Below, piece after piece: positions 15,771-23,067 of a DNA stretch of 36,010 bases. The notes beneath the pieces were generated by a model. The model saw only the letters and a list, made by a program, of their open reading frames with translations. It was not told the origin of the DNA and ran no database searches. The translations under genes were made by a program, and so were the position numbers. The first letter of the stretch is position 1; every line of letters starts with the position of its first letter. Origin of the DNA: Acidobacteriota bacterium. Lineage in GTDB: Bacteria > Acidobacteriota > Terriglobia > 20CM-2-55-15. Location of the stretch: the NCBI GenBank assembly GCA_003223875.1, contig QHWY01000058.1, forward strand, positions 1 through 36,010, given 5' to 3'.

Positions 15771-17027
15771 TTATGGCCGGTTGTCCTGGCAGTAGTAAAT
15801 CGGCAACTCTTCTCCCGAAATCCAGTTCAAGGTCCAACTGCTGGACCATATTTTGGAATAGGCACCGAGGTCGTCGATCGTCACCTCATATTTCAAAGTG
15901 TTGAAGTCCGGACGCGAGATATGTTCGATGAGGTGCAATTGTTCGGTGTGCGGCAATCCGCCGTTGGTGAACCAAAATTTTTCATTGAATCCTTTGGTAT
16001 CGACGACGAAGGTATCCCCTTCCCACCTGGCAACCGCCCGACCGTAATAGAGAGGGTTATCGGCATCTCCGCGAAGCTGTCCTTGCTGAGCCCGTCCGTC
16101 GGTGTAGATGATCCTGTAGTTGTGATTGCCGCCGCCAATGAAGACGAATACACGTTTACGATCGAGGTCCTCCACGAACTGTACACCATAAGCAGTCTGG
16201 AATTGGCGAGGCCCTCCCGGCGGTTTGCAAAACAGGAACATTGGATCGTCTTTCAGGAAATTGCGTTGACGCAATTCGTAGAGGTCACGCGCCCAGCGCT
16301 GAAAAGGCGCAACCTTGTCGATATCGGCAATGTTTTTTAGGAGGCCATACGCATCTGTCTGGACGTTAACACCAGACTGCACCAGTGCTGTTGCGCTCGG
16401 GCTGGCCCAATATCCGGTCTCGCCCGGAGGCGGTCCCAATCGGGGATGACCATCGGGCCAGCGCGGAGTGGGTTTAGCAGCCGGACTATTGCGCGAGGTC
16501 TGCGCGGGCACATCGAAGATCTTTTTGTTCGTGCTCGTCATCCGCACGCTGTTGCCCCAGACTTGGCGGCTTCCGTTCCGCGCTGCAATTCCCTGCACTG
16601 TCAGCGCATCGCCGGGCTTGACTGTGTCGATTTTCCAACCGGCTTTCTGAAGATCGACGGGACTCTCCAATTCGATCGCCCAGTCGTTCATCACTGTCCC
16701 AGCGAGCACATTCAGAAATACGTGCACGTGCGGATTGGCCCAATCGACTTTGGTAACCGTTCCTTTCAATGTCACCGGTTTCTTGTCATCGAATTTTCCA
16801 AGAATCTCGTGATGCGCCAGAACAGGCGTAGCGAACAACAGTGCACCGAGAACGACGGCCGGCCAGCGGTAGAAACATTCCCCTCCTCGCAGAGGAGGGG
16901 AGGCGCGAAGCGCCGGGGTGGTCAGTTCGGCCCAACACGTTTCGCCGGTCTGACCACCCCGTCTGCGCCTTCGGCGCAGCCACCCCTCCTCTGCGAGGAG
17001 GGGAATACGTTCTGCTCGAGGATTCAC
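15771..17027 (-). CDS. DUF6152-family X fusion protein, interrupted by an in-frame repeat
   Basis: 418 residues from GTG 17027 (GAGGG 7 nt upstream, 10 nt after the quinoprotein stop). Residues 1-7 are MNPRAER; residues 8-51 come from a 130-bp palindromic element plus a 2-bp duplication; residues 52-71 (FYRWPAVVLGALLFATPVLA) are the hydrophobic core of the signal peptide. Mature protein starts HHEILGKFDDKK. The DUF6152 domain runs to about 160 (VTKVDWANPHVHVFL, KAGWKIDTVKPGD), then a Pro-rich linker, then family X: MFLFCKPPGGPRQF (Cys 1), RWEGDTFVVDTKGFN, GGLPHTEQLHLIEHISR, YEVTIDDLGAYSKIW and LPIYYCQDN (Cys 2). Likely cotranscribed with the PQQ-type quinoprotein. The extra 44 residues put an Arg-rich run (WLRRRRRRGG) before the signal core; export may still work. 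Confidence 0.87.
   Translation of the reverse strand: MNPRAERIPLLAEEGWLRRRRRRGGQTGETCWAELTTPALRASPPLRGGECFYRWPAVVLGALLFATPVLAHHEILGKFDDKKPVTLKGTVTKVDWANPHVHVFLNVLAGTVMNDWAIELESPVDLQKAGWKIDTVKPGDALTVQGIAARNGSRQVWGNSVRMTSTNKKIFDVPAQTSRNSPAAKPTPRWPDGHPRLGPPPGETGYWASPSATALVQSGVNVQTDAYGLLKNIADIDKVAPFQRWARDLYELRQRNFLKDDPMFLFCKPPGGPRQFQTAYGVQFVEDLDRKRVFVFIGGGNHNYRIIYTDGRAQQGQLRGDADNPLYYGRAVARWEGDTFVVDTKGFNEKFWFTNGGLPHTEQLHLIEHISRPDFNTLKYEVTIDDLGAYSKIWSSSWTLNWISGEELPIYYCQDNRP
16877..17006. repeat. 130-bp MITE-like palindromic element, family 2, copy 1
   Basis: Begins ATTCCCCTCCTCGCAGAGG and ends TCTGCGAGGAGGGGAAT, with internal palindromic pairs (GGGGTGGTC / GACCACCCC; TGCGCC TTC GGCGCA). Flanked by AC on both sides (16875-16876 and 17007-17008), a possible 2-bp target duplication. 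Element plus AC is 132 bp, exactly 44 codons, and has no stop codon in the frame of the host gene. Confidence 0.82.
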
Positions 17028-17037
17028 TTCATTTCCC

Positions 17038-19020
17038 TCAATCCACGGTCGGCGGCCGCGGTGTCGCGCTTGGCGGATCGGGAATCGCGTAGGCAATGAT
17101 GGGTCCGGCAGTCTGTGTCGAAGGAACGCCGGCGGCTGCAAACACGATGTATTGTTTGCCGCGGTGCATATAGGTCATTGGTACCCCCGTCTGTGCTCCG
17201 GCCGGAATTTGCGTTTCCCAGATAATTTGCCCTGTCTTCTTGTCGTAGGCGCGAAACATCGGTTGACCGCCGTACCCTTCACCGGCGAACAAGAGTGTTT
17301 TCGTGACGAGAATTCCTGCGCGCGATTCGCTACCAGTGCGCGGAAGGTTCACACCTTTGAGCAGCGCGTGATTCTTGATTTGGGAAGGCGTGTCGCCGTT
17401 CGGAATTTGCCAGGCGATCTCACCGCGAGTCATATCGATTGCGGTGATTCTGCCGTATGGCGGCTTGATGATGGGAATGCCTTGGACGTTGGGTACGGTC
17501 CCACCCACGCCAATCATTCTCATATCCGTTTGGCCGGGCTTCGGCGGGGCGACACCGTAAAAGGCGGTGTCCGTCCGGCTAGCAGAGCCAACGTAAAGGA
17601 ATCCGGTTTCGGGATCAAATGCTCCTCCTTCCCAATTGGCACCACCCGAGCCCGGAAACGTGAGCGTTCCTTTCATTCCGCGCGAAGCATCGACAAGCGA
17701 TGGCGGCGTGAACATCGGACCCAATTTGTAGCCTTCCACCGTCTGAAGCGCCATTTGTTTTAATGCGGGCGTGAAGTCGATCAGATCGTCTGTTCCCAGT
17801 CCCTGCTTGTCAAAAGCCGGCGGCTTCGTCGGAAACGGTTGCGTCGGCGATGTCCACTCACCAGCAACATCGGTTTGAGGAACAGGACGTTCTTGAATCG
17901 GCCAAACCGGTTGCCCGTTGGTGCGGTCGAACGTATATGCAAAGGAGGTCTTTGTCAGTTGGATGACCGCCTTCACTGCGCGCCCGCCCACATTCATGTC
18001 GGCGAGGATCGGAGCAGAAGGCAGATCGTAGTCCCAAATGTCGTGATGGACGAGTTGTTGGTGCCAGATACGCTTCCCGGTTTTGATGTCCAGACACACC
18101 AGCGACGATGAGAAGAGATTGTTGCCGGGACGATGGCCGCCATACTGATCACCCGTCGCGCCCTCCACTGGGAGATACAAATATCCCAGCTCTTCATCCA
18201 CTGAAAACGGCGCCCACGCTCCCGTGTTGCCGGTGTATGTGTTCGAATTATTTTGCCAGGTATCGGCGCCGAACTCACCGGGCCGTGGAATCGTGTGGAA
18301 GGTCCACACCTTCTTTCCGGTGCGGACATCGAATGCCATGATGTCGCCCTTGGGAAACTTCATCGATTTCGGAACACGTCCGTTCTCTAGGGATGTAGGA
18401 ATCACAATGACGTCGTGGGACACCAACGGCGGTGATGTGTTCATCAAATGGCCGATTTCGGTGTTGAAGTTGGCGTCGGGTTCGAGTTGTTTCGTCAAAT
18501 CGACGATGCCGTCATTACCAAACGTCGGAATTTGGTGTCCATTCTTCGCGTTCAGGGCAACAAGCTGGTAACCCGGTGTGATCGTGATGATGCGCTCTTC
18601 GCGGCCATCGGTCCAATAAGCGACGCCGCGATTGCTTCGTCGAACCCCATTGATCCGGGCGCCTTCATCGATTCGCCACGTCCACAGCGTTTCGCCGGTG
18701 CCCGCATCCGCCGCGACGATCGCGCGGCGGTCTCCGGCCGGGAAATACAGGACACCGTTGACCATGATCGGAGTGGTTTCGGGTTTGTACTCGGGTCTCG
18801 CGCCGAAATTGTCGGATCGCCAGATCCATGCAACCTTGAGGTTCTTCACGTTGTCCCGATTAATGGAGTCGATCGGCGAATATCGGGTGCTGCCGGGGTC
18901 GCCACCGTAAATACTCCATTCCCCATTCTTCGCGCCTTGCTGCGCGACAACGGTCATCGTCAACAGCAACGTGACCGCGAAAAGCACCAGCAGGTTTGGT
19001 TGAACCAGCTTTCGCGCCAT
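17038..19020 (-). CDS. Exported PQQ-dependent dehydrogenase-like quinoprotein
   Basis: 660 residues: signal peptide (about 1-26, ending VVAQQ), then an eight-bladed propeller typical of PQQ enzymes of the membrane glucose dehydrogenase type. Visible blocks: WSIYGGDPGSTRYSPIDSIN, NVKNLKVAWIWR, ETTPIMVNGVLYFPAGDRRA, VVALD-like AADAGTGETLWTW, GVAYWTDG, QLVHHDIWDYDLPSAPILAD (the conserved HDIWDYD block), GPMFTPPSL, ANWEGGAFDPETGFLYVGSA and a final FAGEGYGGQPMFRAYDKKTG. No cytochrome c domain or transmembrane anchor, so electrons would go to a separate acceptor. No PQQ biosynthesis genes are seen here. The start lies 2 nt after a perfect hairpin that contains its AGGAGG. Next gene on the transcript is the DUF6152-family X fusion. 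Confidence 0.93.
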   Translation of the reverse strand: MARKLVQPNLLVLFAVTLLLTMTVVAQQGAKNGEWSIYGGDPGSTRYSPIDSINRDNVKNLKVAWIWRSDNFGARPEYKPETTPIMVNGVLYFPAGDRRAIVAADAGTGETLWTWRIDEGARINGVRRSNRGVAYWTDGREERIITITPGYQLVALNAKNGHQIPTFGNDGIVDLTKQLEPDANFNTEIGHLMNTSPPLVSHDVIVIPTSLENGRVPKSMKFPKGDIMAFDVRTGKKVWTFHTIPRPGEFGADTWQNNSNTYTGNTGAWAPFSVDEELGYLYLPVEGATGDQYGGHRPGNNLFSSSLVCLDIKTGKRIWHQQLVHHDIWDYDLPSAPILADMNVGGRAVKAVIQLTKTSFAYTFDRTNGQPVWPIQERPVPQTDVAGEWTSPTQPFPTKPPAFDKQGLGTDDLIDFTPALKQMALQTVEGYKLGPMFTPPSLVDASRGMKGTLTFPGSGGANWEGGAFDPETGFLYVGSASRTDTAFYGVAPPKPGQTDMRMIGVGGTVPNVQGIPIIKPPYGRITAIDMTRGEIAWQIPNGDTPSQIKNHALLKGVNLPRTGSESRAGILVTKTLLFAGEGYGGQPMFRAYDKKTGQIIWETQIPAGAQTGVPMTYMHRGKQYIVFAAAGVPSTQTAGPIIAYAIPDPPSATPRPPTVD

Positions 19021-19022
19021 TT

Positions 19023-19051
19023 GGCTCCCCTCCTAACTTAGGAGGGGAGCC
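19023..19051 (-). promoter_or_regulatory. Perfect hairpin covering the quinoprotein ribosome binding site
   Basis: Arms GGCTCCCCTCCTA and TAGGAGGGGAGCC (13 bp, no mismatch) with a 3-nt loop. On the minus strand the 3' arm holds AGGAGG, 8 nt from the ATG at 19020, and the stem ends 2 nt before the ATG. In RNA the ribosome binding site would be fully paired. The CCCCTCCT/AGGAGGGG core is also the terminal sequence of the family 2 elements. Confidence 0.75.
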
Positions 19052-19076
19052 TGCGTGTCATCAATTCATTCACAGC

Positions 19077-19097
19077 TTCATAGACCGCCGCTTACAG
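19077..19097. repeat. Half copy of the 74-bp family 1 repeat
   Basis: TTCATAGACCGCCGCTTACAG matches the right end of the 74-bp repeat in copy B (TCATAGACCGCCGCTACAG) with one inserted T. The other half is absent. Confidence 0.55.
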
Positions 19098-19167
19098 TTT
19101 AATTCGCCGACGATATGCGACACGATCTTGGAAGTCAAGAAGGTGGAGTTGGTGTACAATGCGCAGC

Positions 19168-19173
19168 TATAAT
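19168..19173 (+). promoter_or_regulatory. TATAAT -10 box
   Basis: A perfect TATAAT at 19168-19173, 29 nt before the ATG at 19203. It leaves a short leader with AAGGAGGG. A clear -35 is not visible. Confidence 0.5.
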
Positions 19174-19202
19174 CCTTTTCTTAATCCCGGGAAGGAGGGA
19201 GC

Positions 19203-20474
19203 ATGAAGCGTAATCGGTGTATTGCGTTGCTGTTTGTCGTCGTGCTTGCCCTGTTATTGGCTGCGAGCAGCATATTGCAGAAGAGAGCTGCTGTAGAAGC
19301 GGCTGGAGTGCAGGCCCCGCGATTCGAAGTCGATCCTCTGTGGCCGAAGCCGCTGCCGAACCATTGGCTGCAGGGTCAAACGATCGGTGTGTCGGTCGAT
19401 GACAAAGACCACATTTGGATCATCCATCGTGCAGGCTCTCTCGAGCCCGGTGAGTTGCACGCAGCAGCCAATCCACCGATTGCCATGTGCTGCCGGCCCG
19501 CACCGCCCATTCTGAACTTCGACCAGGAGGGCAACCTGCTGACGAGTTGGGGCGGACAAGGTGAGGGTTACGATTGGCCGGATTCCAACCACGGAATTAC
19601 GATCGATTACAAAGGCAACGTCTGGATCGGCGGCAACGGCGTCGGCACCCCCCCGGGAGGCCGCGGACGGGGTGGGCGCGGAGCGCGAGGAGAGCAGGTC
19701 CAGAATGAGGAGCAGGTGGGCGGTGCCATTGGATACACCAATGACACCATGATTCTCAAGTTCACACAGGCCGGAAAGTTCCTCATGCAAATCGGGAAGC
19801 CTGGACAAAGCAAAGGTAGCAACGATGTTGAGAACCTTCGAAGGCCGGCCAAGATTTTTGTCGACAAGCAAACCAATGAGGTGTACGTCGCTGATGGCTA
19901 TGGCAACCATCGCGTGATCGTTTATGATGCCGACACCGGAAAGTACAAACGGCATTGGGGCGCATACGGCAACAAACCGGAAGACACCAATCTGGGTCCC
20001 TACAATCCCGATGCACCCCCCGCACAACAGTTCCGCAACCCGGTTCACTGCGCCGAACTTTCAGTTGATCGCTTGCTCTATGTGTGTGACCGCGCCAACG
20101 ATCGCATCCAGGTGTTCAAGCCGGAAGGAACATTCGTGAAAGAAGCGTTTGTCAACAAGCGGACGCTTGGCTCCGGCTCGGCTTGGGACATCGCCTTCTC
20201 GAAAGATGCGCAGCAGAAATACCTCTACCTCACCGACGGCGAGAATGATCGCGTGCATATTCTCGATCGCGAGTCCCTTCAAGTCTTGACTACATTCGGT
20301 GAAGGTGGGCGCCAACCCGGCGAATTCTACGGCGTGCATAGCATCGCCACCGATTCGAAAGGAAATATCTACACAGGGGAAACCTATCGCGGCCAACGCG
20401 TCCAGAAGTTCGTCTACAAAGGACTCGGTCCGGTCACCAAGGAAGACCAGGGTGTTTTGTGGCCTAAGAAATGA
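19203..20474 (+). CDS. Exported NHL-type beta-propeller protein
   Basis: 423 residues; an N-terminal hydrophobic segment (about 7-24) serves as signal peptide or membrane anchor. The rest is a six-bladed NHL-like propeller with blades such as VSVDDKDHIWIIHRAG, ITIDYKGNVWIGGNG, FVDKQTNEVYVADGYGNHRV, SVDRLLYVCDRANDRIQVF, YLYLTDGENDRVHILD and IATDSKGNIYTGETYRGQRV. A Gly/Arg-rich loop (GGRGRGGRGARGEQ) interrupts one blade. It is similar in design to the protein at 28566 but longer. Enzymatic role is unknown; relatives are often labelled as peptidyl-hydroxyglycine lyase-like. ATG 19203 is set by AAGGAGGG 5 nt upstream. Divergent from the quinoprotein gene. Confidence 0.88.
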   Translation: MKRNRCIALLFVVVLALLLAASSILQKRAAVEAAGVQAPRFEVDPLWPKPLPNHWLQGQTIGVSVDDKDHIWIIHRAGSLEPGELHAAANPPIAMCCRPAPPILNFDQEGNLLTSWGGQGEGYDWPDSNHGITIDYKGNVWIGGNGVGTPPGGRGRGGRGARGEQVQNEEQVGGAIGYTNDTMILKFTQAGKFLMQIGKPGQSKGSNDVENLRRPAKIFVDKQTNEVYVADGYGNHRVIVYDADTGKYKRHWGAYGNKPEDTNLGPYNPDAPPAQQFRNPVHCAELSVDRLLYVCDRANDRIQVFKPEGTFVKEAFVNKRTLGSGSAWDIAFSKDAQQKYLYLTDGENDRVHILDRESLQVLTTFGEGGRQPGEFYGVHSIATDSKGNIYTGETYRGQRVQKFVYKGLGPVTKEDQGVLWPKK

Positions 20475-20480
20475 CAAATG

Positions 20481-20544
20481 ACAATTGAACATTGAACAAT
20501 GACAATTTTTCGGGAGAAATGTTCATTGTTCAATGTTCAATTGT
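20481..20544. repeat. AT-rich inverted repeat, family 3, copy 1
   Basis: Perfect 22-bp arms (ACAATTGAACATTGAACAAT + GA at 20481-20502; reverse complement at 20523-20544) around a 20-nt loop. Lies 7 nt after the stop of the propeller gene and before the next gene on the same strand. May act as a terminator or mRNA-stabilising stem-loop. Related sequences occur at 21692-21732 and 22984-23011. Confidence 0.8.
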
Positions 20545-20582
20545 AATTTATATCTCTCCCCTTTTTATTTCTGCCTCCTCGC

Positions 20583-20588
20583 TATAAT
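20583..20588 (+). promoter_or_regulatory. TATAAT -10 box, probable leaderless start
   Basis: Perfect TATAAT ending 7 nt before the ATG at 20596, with no Shine-Dalgarno sequence between; transcription would start at the A of the ATG. TTGTAATTTAT further upstream offers only a weak -35. Confidence 0.55.
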
Positions 20589-20595
20589 CGACCCT

Positions 20596-21690
20596 ATGAC
20601 CAAGCGAGTCTTTTTTTTCGTTGTCCTCACCCTGATTGCTGTTGCGGCCATTGCGCAAGGCAAACTCCTGCCCGGCATGCCAGCTCCACTCGATCCCAAG
20701 GATATTTATGCGGCAGACCGTCCCGGTCTTTTGAGCCCTGTCGTCAAGAATTTCGTTCAGCGCGTGTACGTTCCCAACACCGAAAGCAACACGGTCTCGG
20801 TAATCGATCCCGCGACGTACAAGGTGATTGAAACGTTCCAAGTCGGACGGCAGCCTCAGCACGTCACACCGTCATATGACATGACGAAACTCTGGATTCT
20901 CAATGATAAGGGGAACAGTCTGACCGCGATTGATCCTGCCACTGGCAAGATGGGCGACACGGTGCCTGTCGACGATCCCTACAACATGTATTACACTCCC
21001 GACGGCAAATACGCGATTGTCGTGGCCGAACAGATGATGCGTCTCATGTTTCGGGATCCGAAAACAATGGCGCTGAAGAATTCCGTATGGTTCAACTGCA
21101 AAGGAATCGACCATATGGATTTCTCTGCAGACGGAACCTATCTGATCGCAAGCTGCGAGTTCGGTGACAAGATCATCAAGGTCGATGTTCAGTCGCAAAA
21201 GCAGGTCGGAGCTATTGAGCTTGGTCCGCATAACGGACCCCAGGACGTAAAGCTTTCGCCGGACGGCAAAATGTTTTACATCGCCGACATGCACGCCGAT
21301 GGAGTGCATCTGATCGATGGCGACCAAATGAAAAAGATCGGTTTCATACGTACAGGCAATGGCGCTCACGGCCTGTACGTGAGCCGCGATTCAAAGGTTC
21401 TTTACGTATCGAACCGCAATGAAGGAAGCATTTCACTCATCGACTTCAAGACCCAAAGCGTCGTGAAGAAATGGCAGTTGTCCGGTGGCGGCAGCCCGGA
21501 CATGGGTGGCGTCTCGACCGATGGCAAAGTGCTGTGGCTTTCCGGCCGATACAACGCTGAGGTCTATGCAATCGATACCAACGACGGCCATCTTATCGCG
21601 AAGATTCCGGTTGGAAAGGGCCCACACGGGCTTTGCGTCTATCCGCAGCCGGGAAGGTACTCGTTGGGGCACACCGGCATATTTCGATAA
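20596..21690 (+). CDS. Exported YVTN-type beta-propeller protein
   Basis: 364 residues. Signal peptide (MTKRVFFFVVLTLIAVAAIA, cleavage near AQG), then a seven-bladed YVTN/YncE-like propeller: QRVYVPNTESNTVSVIDPAT, KLWILNDKGNSLTAIDPATG, YYTPDGKYAIVVAE, IDHMDFSADGTYLIASCEFG, VKLSPDGKMFYIADMHADGV, LYVSRDSKVLYVSNRNEGSI and VSTDGKVLWLSGRYNAEVYA. Such proteins are periplasmic or surface binding scaffolds; a specific ligand cannot be inferred. The start at 20596 is chosen because the signal peptide begins there and TATAAT lies 7 nt upstream (leaderless); the frame is open further upstream but over the inverted repeat. Converges with a minus-strand gene 39 nt away. Confidence 0.9.
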   Translation: MTKRVFFFVVLTLIAVAAIAQGKLLPGMPAPLDPKDIYAADRPGLLSPVVKNFVQRVYVPNTESNTVSVIDPATYKVIETFQVGRQPQHVTPSYDMTKLWILNDKGNSLTAIDPATGKMGDTVPVDDPYNMYYTPDGKYAIVVAEQMMRLMFRDPKTMALKNSVWFNCKGIDHMDFSADGTYLIASCEFGDKIIKVDVQSQKQVGAIELGPHNGPQDVKLSPDGKMFYIADMHADGVHLIDGDQMKKIGFIRTGNGAHGLYVSRDSKVLYVSNRNEGSISLIDFKTQSVVKKWQLSGGGSPDMGGVSTDGKVLWLSGRYNAEVYAIDTNDGHLIAKIPVGKGPHGLCVYPQPGRYSLGHTGIFR

Positions 21691-21691
21691 G

Positions 21692-21732
21692 TGAGAAATG
21701 ACAATTGAACATTGTTCAATTGTCATTTCTCA
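21692..21732. terminator. Palindrome between convergent genes, family 3, copy 2
   Basis: Arms of 20 bp (TGAGAAATGACAATTGAACA and its complement) with a single central base fill the whole gap between two convergent stop codons; the right arm includes the TGA of the minus-strand gene. A two-way terminator is the natural reading, though the stem is AT-rich and T runs are short (ATTTT after it on the plus strand). Confidence 0.5.
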
Positions 21733-22860
21733 TTTTGACATCCGAATCAAATCCTCATAACTCGTCAGTTGTCCTGAATTGAAGGCCTTCACAACCTCCG
21801 CCATGGGCGACAGAAGTTGAATGAAGCGGCCGCGATTGAACTGGCGCGCCGGAATCGCGTCGCCATAAGCGAAGTGCGAACTGCGGATGAAGGTGCTGAG
21901 GGGATCCGTAGGAAAGGCGGAGACGCTGATCAGAAAATGCCGCCAATCATCTCCCTGTTGAAAGAGATACTGCTCCACGTTTGAGGTATAAAAGGCCGTA
22001 ACGAATCCCCCGTGCTCCTTTATGTAACGTGCCACATTGCGCAGAGCCTTTGGACCCGCGAAATCGCCCACGATCGGAATGATGAGATTTTTTCGTTCAA
22101 GCTCGCGGACCACTTGGAAGTTCTCTTCGCTGGCAAGATAGCTTCGGGCTTGTCCCTGTTGGTCGGTAGCTGTCATGAGATCGGCATAAGTACCGCCGAA
22201 GCCGCCGAAAACGGATGCAGAGTAGCCGAACACGCTGCCAGTATCAAAAAAAATCCGGTAGATGAAGTCGATGGACTCTTGGTCGGCTTGTGAGAATGGG
22301 AACCGATGTTGCTTCATCAGCCGGTCCTTGACCACTTGTAAATTCTCCCGATACAAGTCCGCGTCCGCAGGAACGGCTCGAAACGCCTGGAACAGTTGTC
22401 GTGCTGTTGATTTCTCGGTTAGGCCCTGTGGCGGTCTTCGCGAAAATAATCGTGAGAGAAACTCGGTCCGGTCTGACGACATCTCGAAGAGCGCCTTATA
22501 GATCAAATGCTCGATCATGTTCTGACGGCGAATATCGAAAATGAATGCGATCTTCGGCTGAATCGCTGCAATGTAGGTGAAGTTCTGTTCAGGTCCGACT
22601 CCAAGATATACACCGCCGGGCTTGCGATTTTCCTTAAGCCGCGGAATGACATACTGGAATTGCAATTCATTCGACATGTACTCGAACCGGAAGGACCCGC
22701 TCTGCTCGGAAAAATCCGAGACCATTTTCCAGTACGCGTCATCGGTAAGTTCGCGAGGAAGAGTGTCGGCGGCCTTGTATGATGGAACGGTCAGGAGAAA
22801 TGCCGTTAGGAAAACGACGCATCCAATCCCGGCGGATGCCGCAAGTCGGCGATAAACCAT
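21730..22860 (-). CDS. Exported hypothetical protein, unknown function
   Basis: 376 residues with a signal peptide (MVYRRLAASAGIGCVVFLTA..., cleavage near KAA). Notable blocks: LTDDAYWKMVSDFSEQSGSF, FQYVIPRLKENRKPGGVYLG, VGPEQNFTYIAAIQPKIAFI, FDIRRQNMIEHLIYKALFEM, RTEFLSRLFSRRP, YRIFFDTGSVFGYSASVFGG and IPIVGDFAGPKALRNVARYI. GGVYLGVGPEQNF...IAFIFDIRR has the rhythm of a Rossmann-like methyltransferase start (GxGxxxN... D), but no catalytic motif is clear. Similar proteins are common in Acidobacteria as conserved hypotheticals. ATG 22860 follows GGAGG (8 nt). Confidence 0.8.
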   Translation of the reverse strand: MVYRRLAASAGIGCVVFLTAFLLTVPSYKAADTLPRELTDDAYWKMVSDFSEQSGSFRFEYMSNELQFQYVIPRLKENRKPGGVYLGVGPEQNFTYIAAIQPKIAFIFDIRRQNMIEHLIYKALFEMSSDRTEFLSRLFSRRPPQGLTEKSTARQLFQAFRAVPADADLYRENLQVVKDRLMKQHRFPFSQADQESIDFIYRIFFDTGSVFGYSASVFGGFGGTYADLMTATDQQGQARSYLASEENFQVVRELERKNLIIPIVGDFAGPKALRNVARYIKEHGGFVTAFYTSNVEQYLFQQGDDWRHFLISVSAFPTDPLSTFIRSSHFAYGDAIPARQFNRGRFIQLLSPMAEVVKAFNSGQLTSYEDLIRMSK

Positions 22861-22881
22861 TACACAACCTCCGTGACAAAA

Positions 22882-23011
22882 GTAAGCCACAAAGAATCAC
22901 ATAAAGACACAAAAGTTTTTGCATTTGTGCTTGCTTGGCAACCCCATTTACCACCGCGCCGCCCGACGGCCAAGCGCACACACTGTTCATTGTTCAATCT
23001 TGATTTGTCAT
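22882..23011. repeat. Degenerate repeat sequences upstream of a metallo-hydrolase gene
   Basis: GCCACAAAGAATCACATAAA at 22886 followed by TTTGTGCTTGCTTGGC forms a degenerate palindrome (CACAAAG...TTTGTG). A degraded family 3 repeat, TGTTCATTGTTCAATCTTGA..., follows at 22984-23011. No coding content is supported here although the frame is open. Confidence 0.4.
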
Positions 23012-23067
23012 CTGTCGGCCAGAAGGTGGTAGACTACCGCCCATTCAGAATAAGGGAGGCACAACCT

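Noticed and set aside
22873..23067. N-terminal extension of the metallo-hydrolase frame
   Set aside because: It reads through degenerate repeats; the signal peptide and AGGGAGGC point to ATG 23068.
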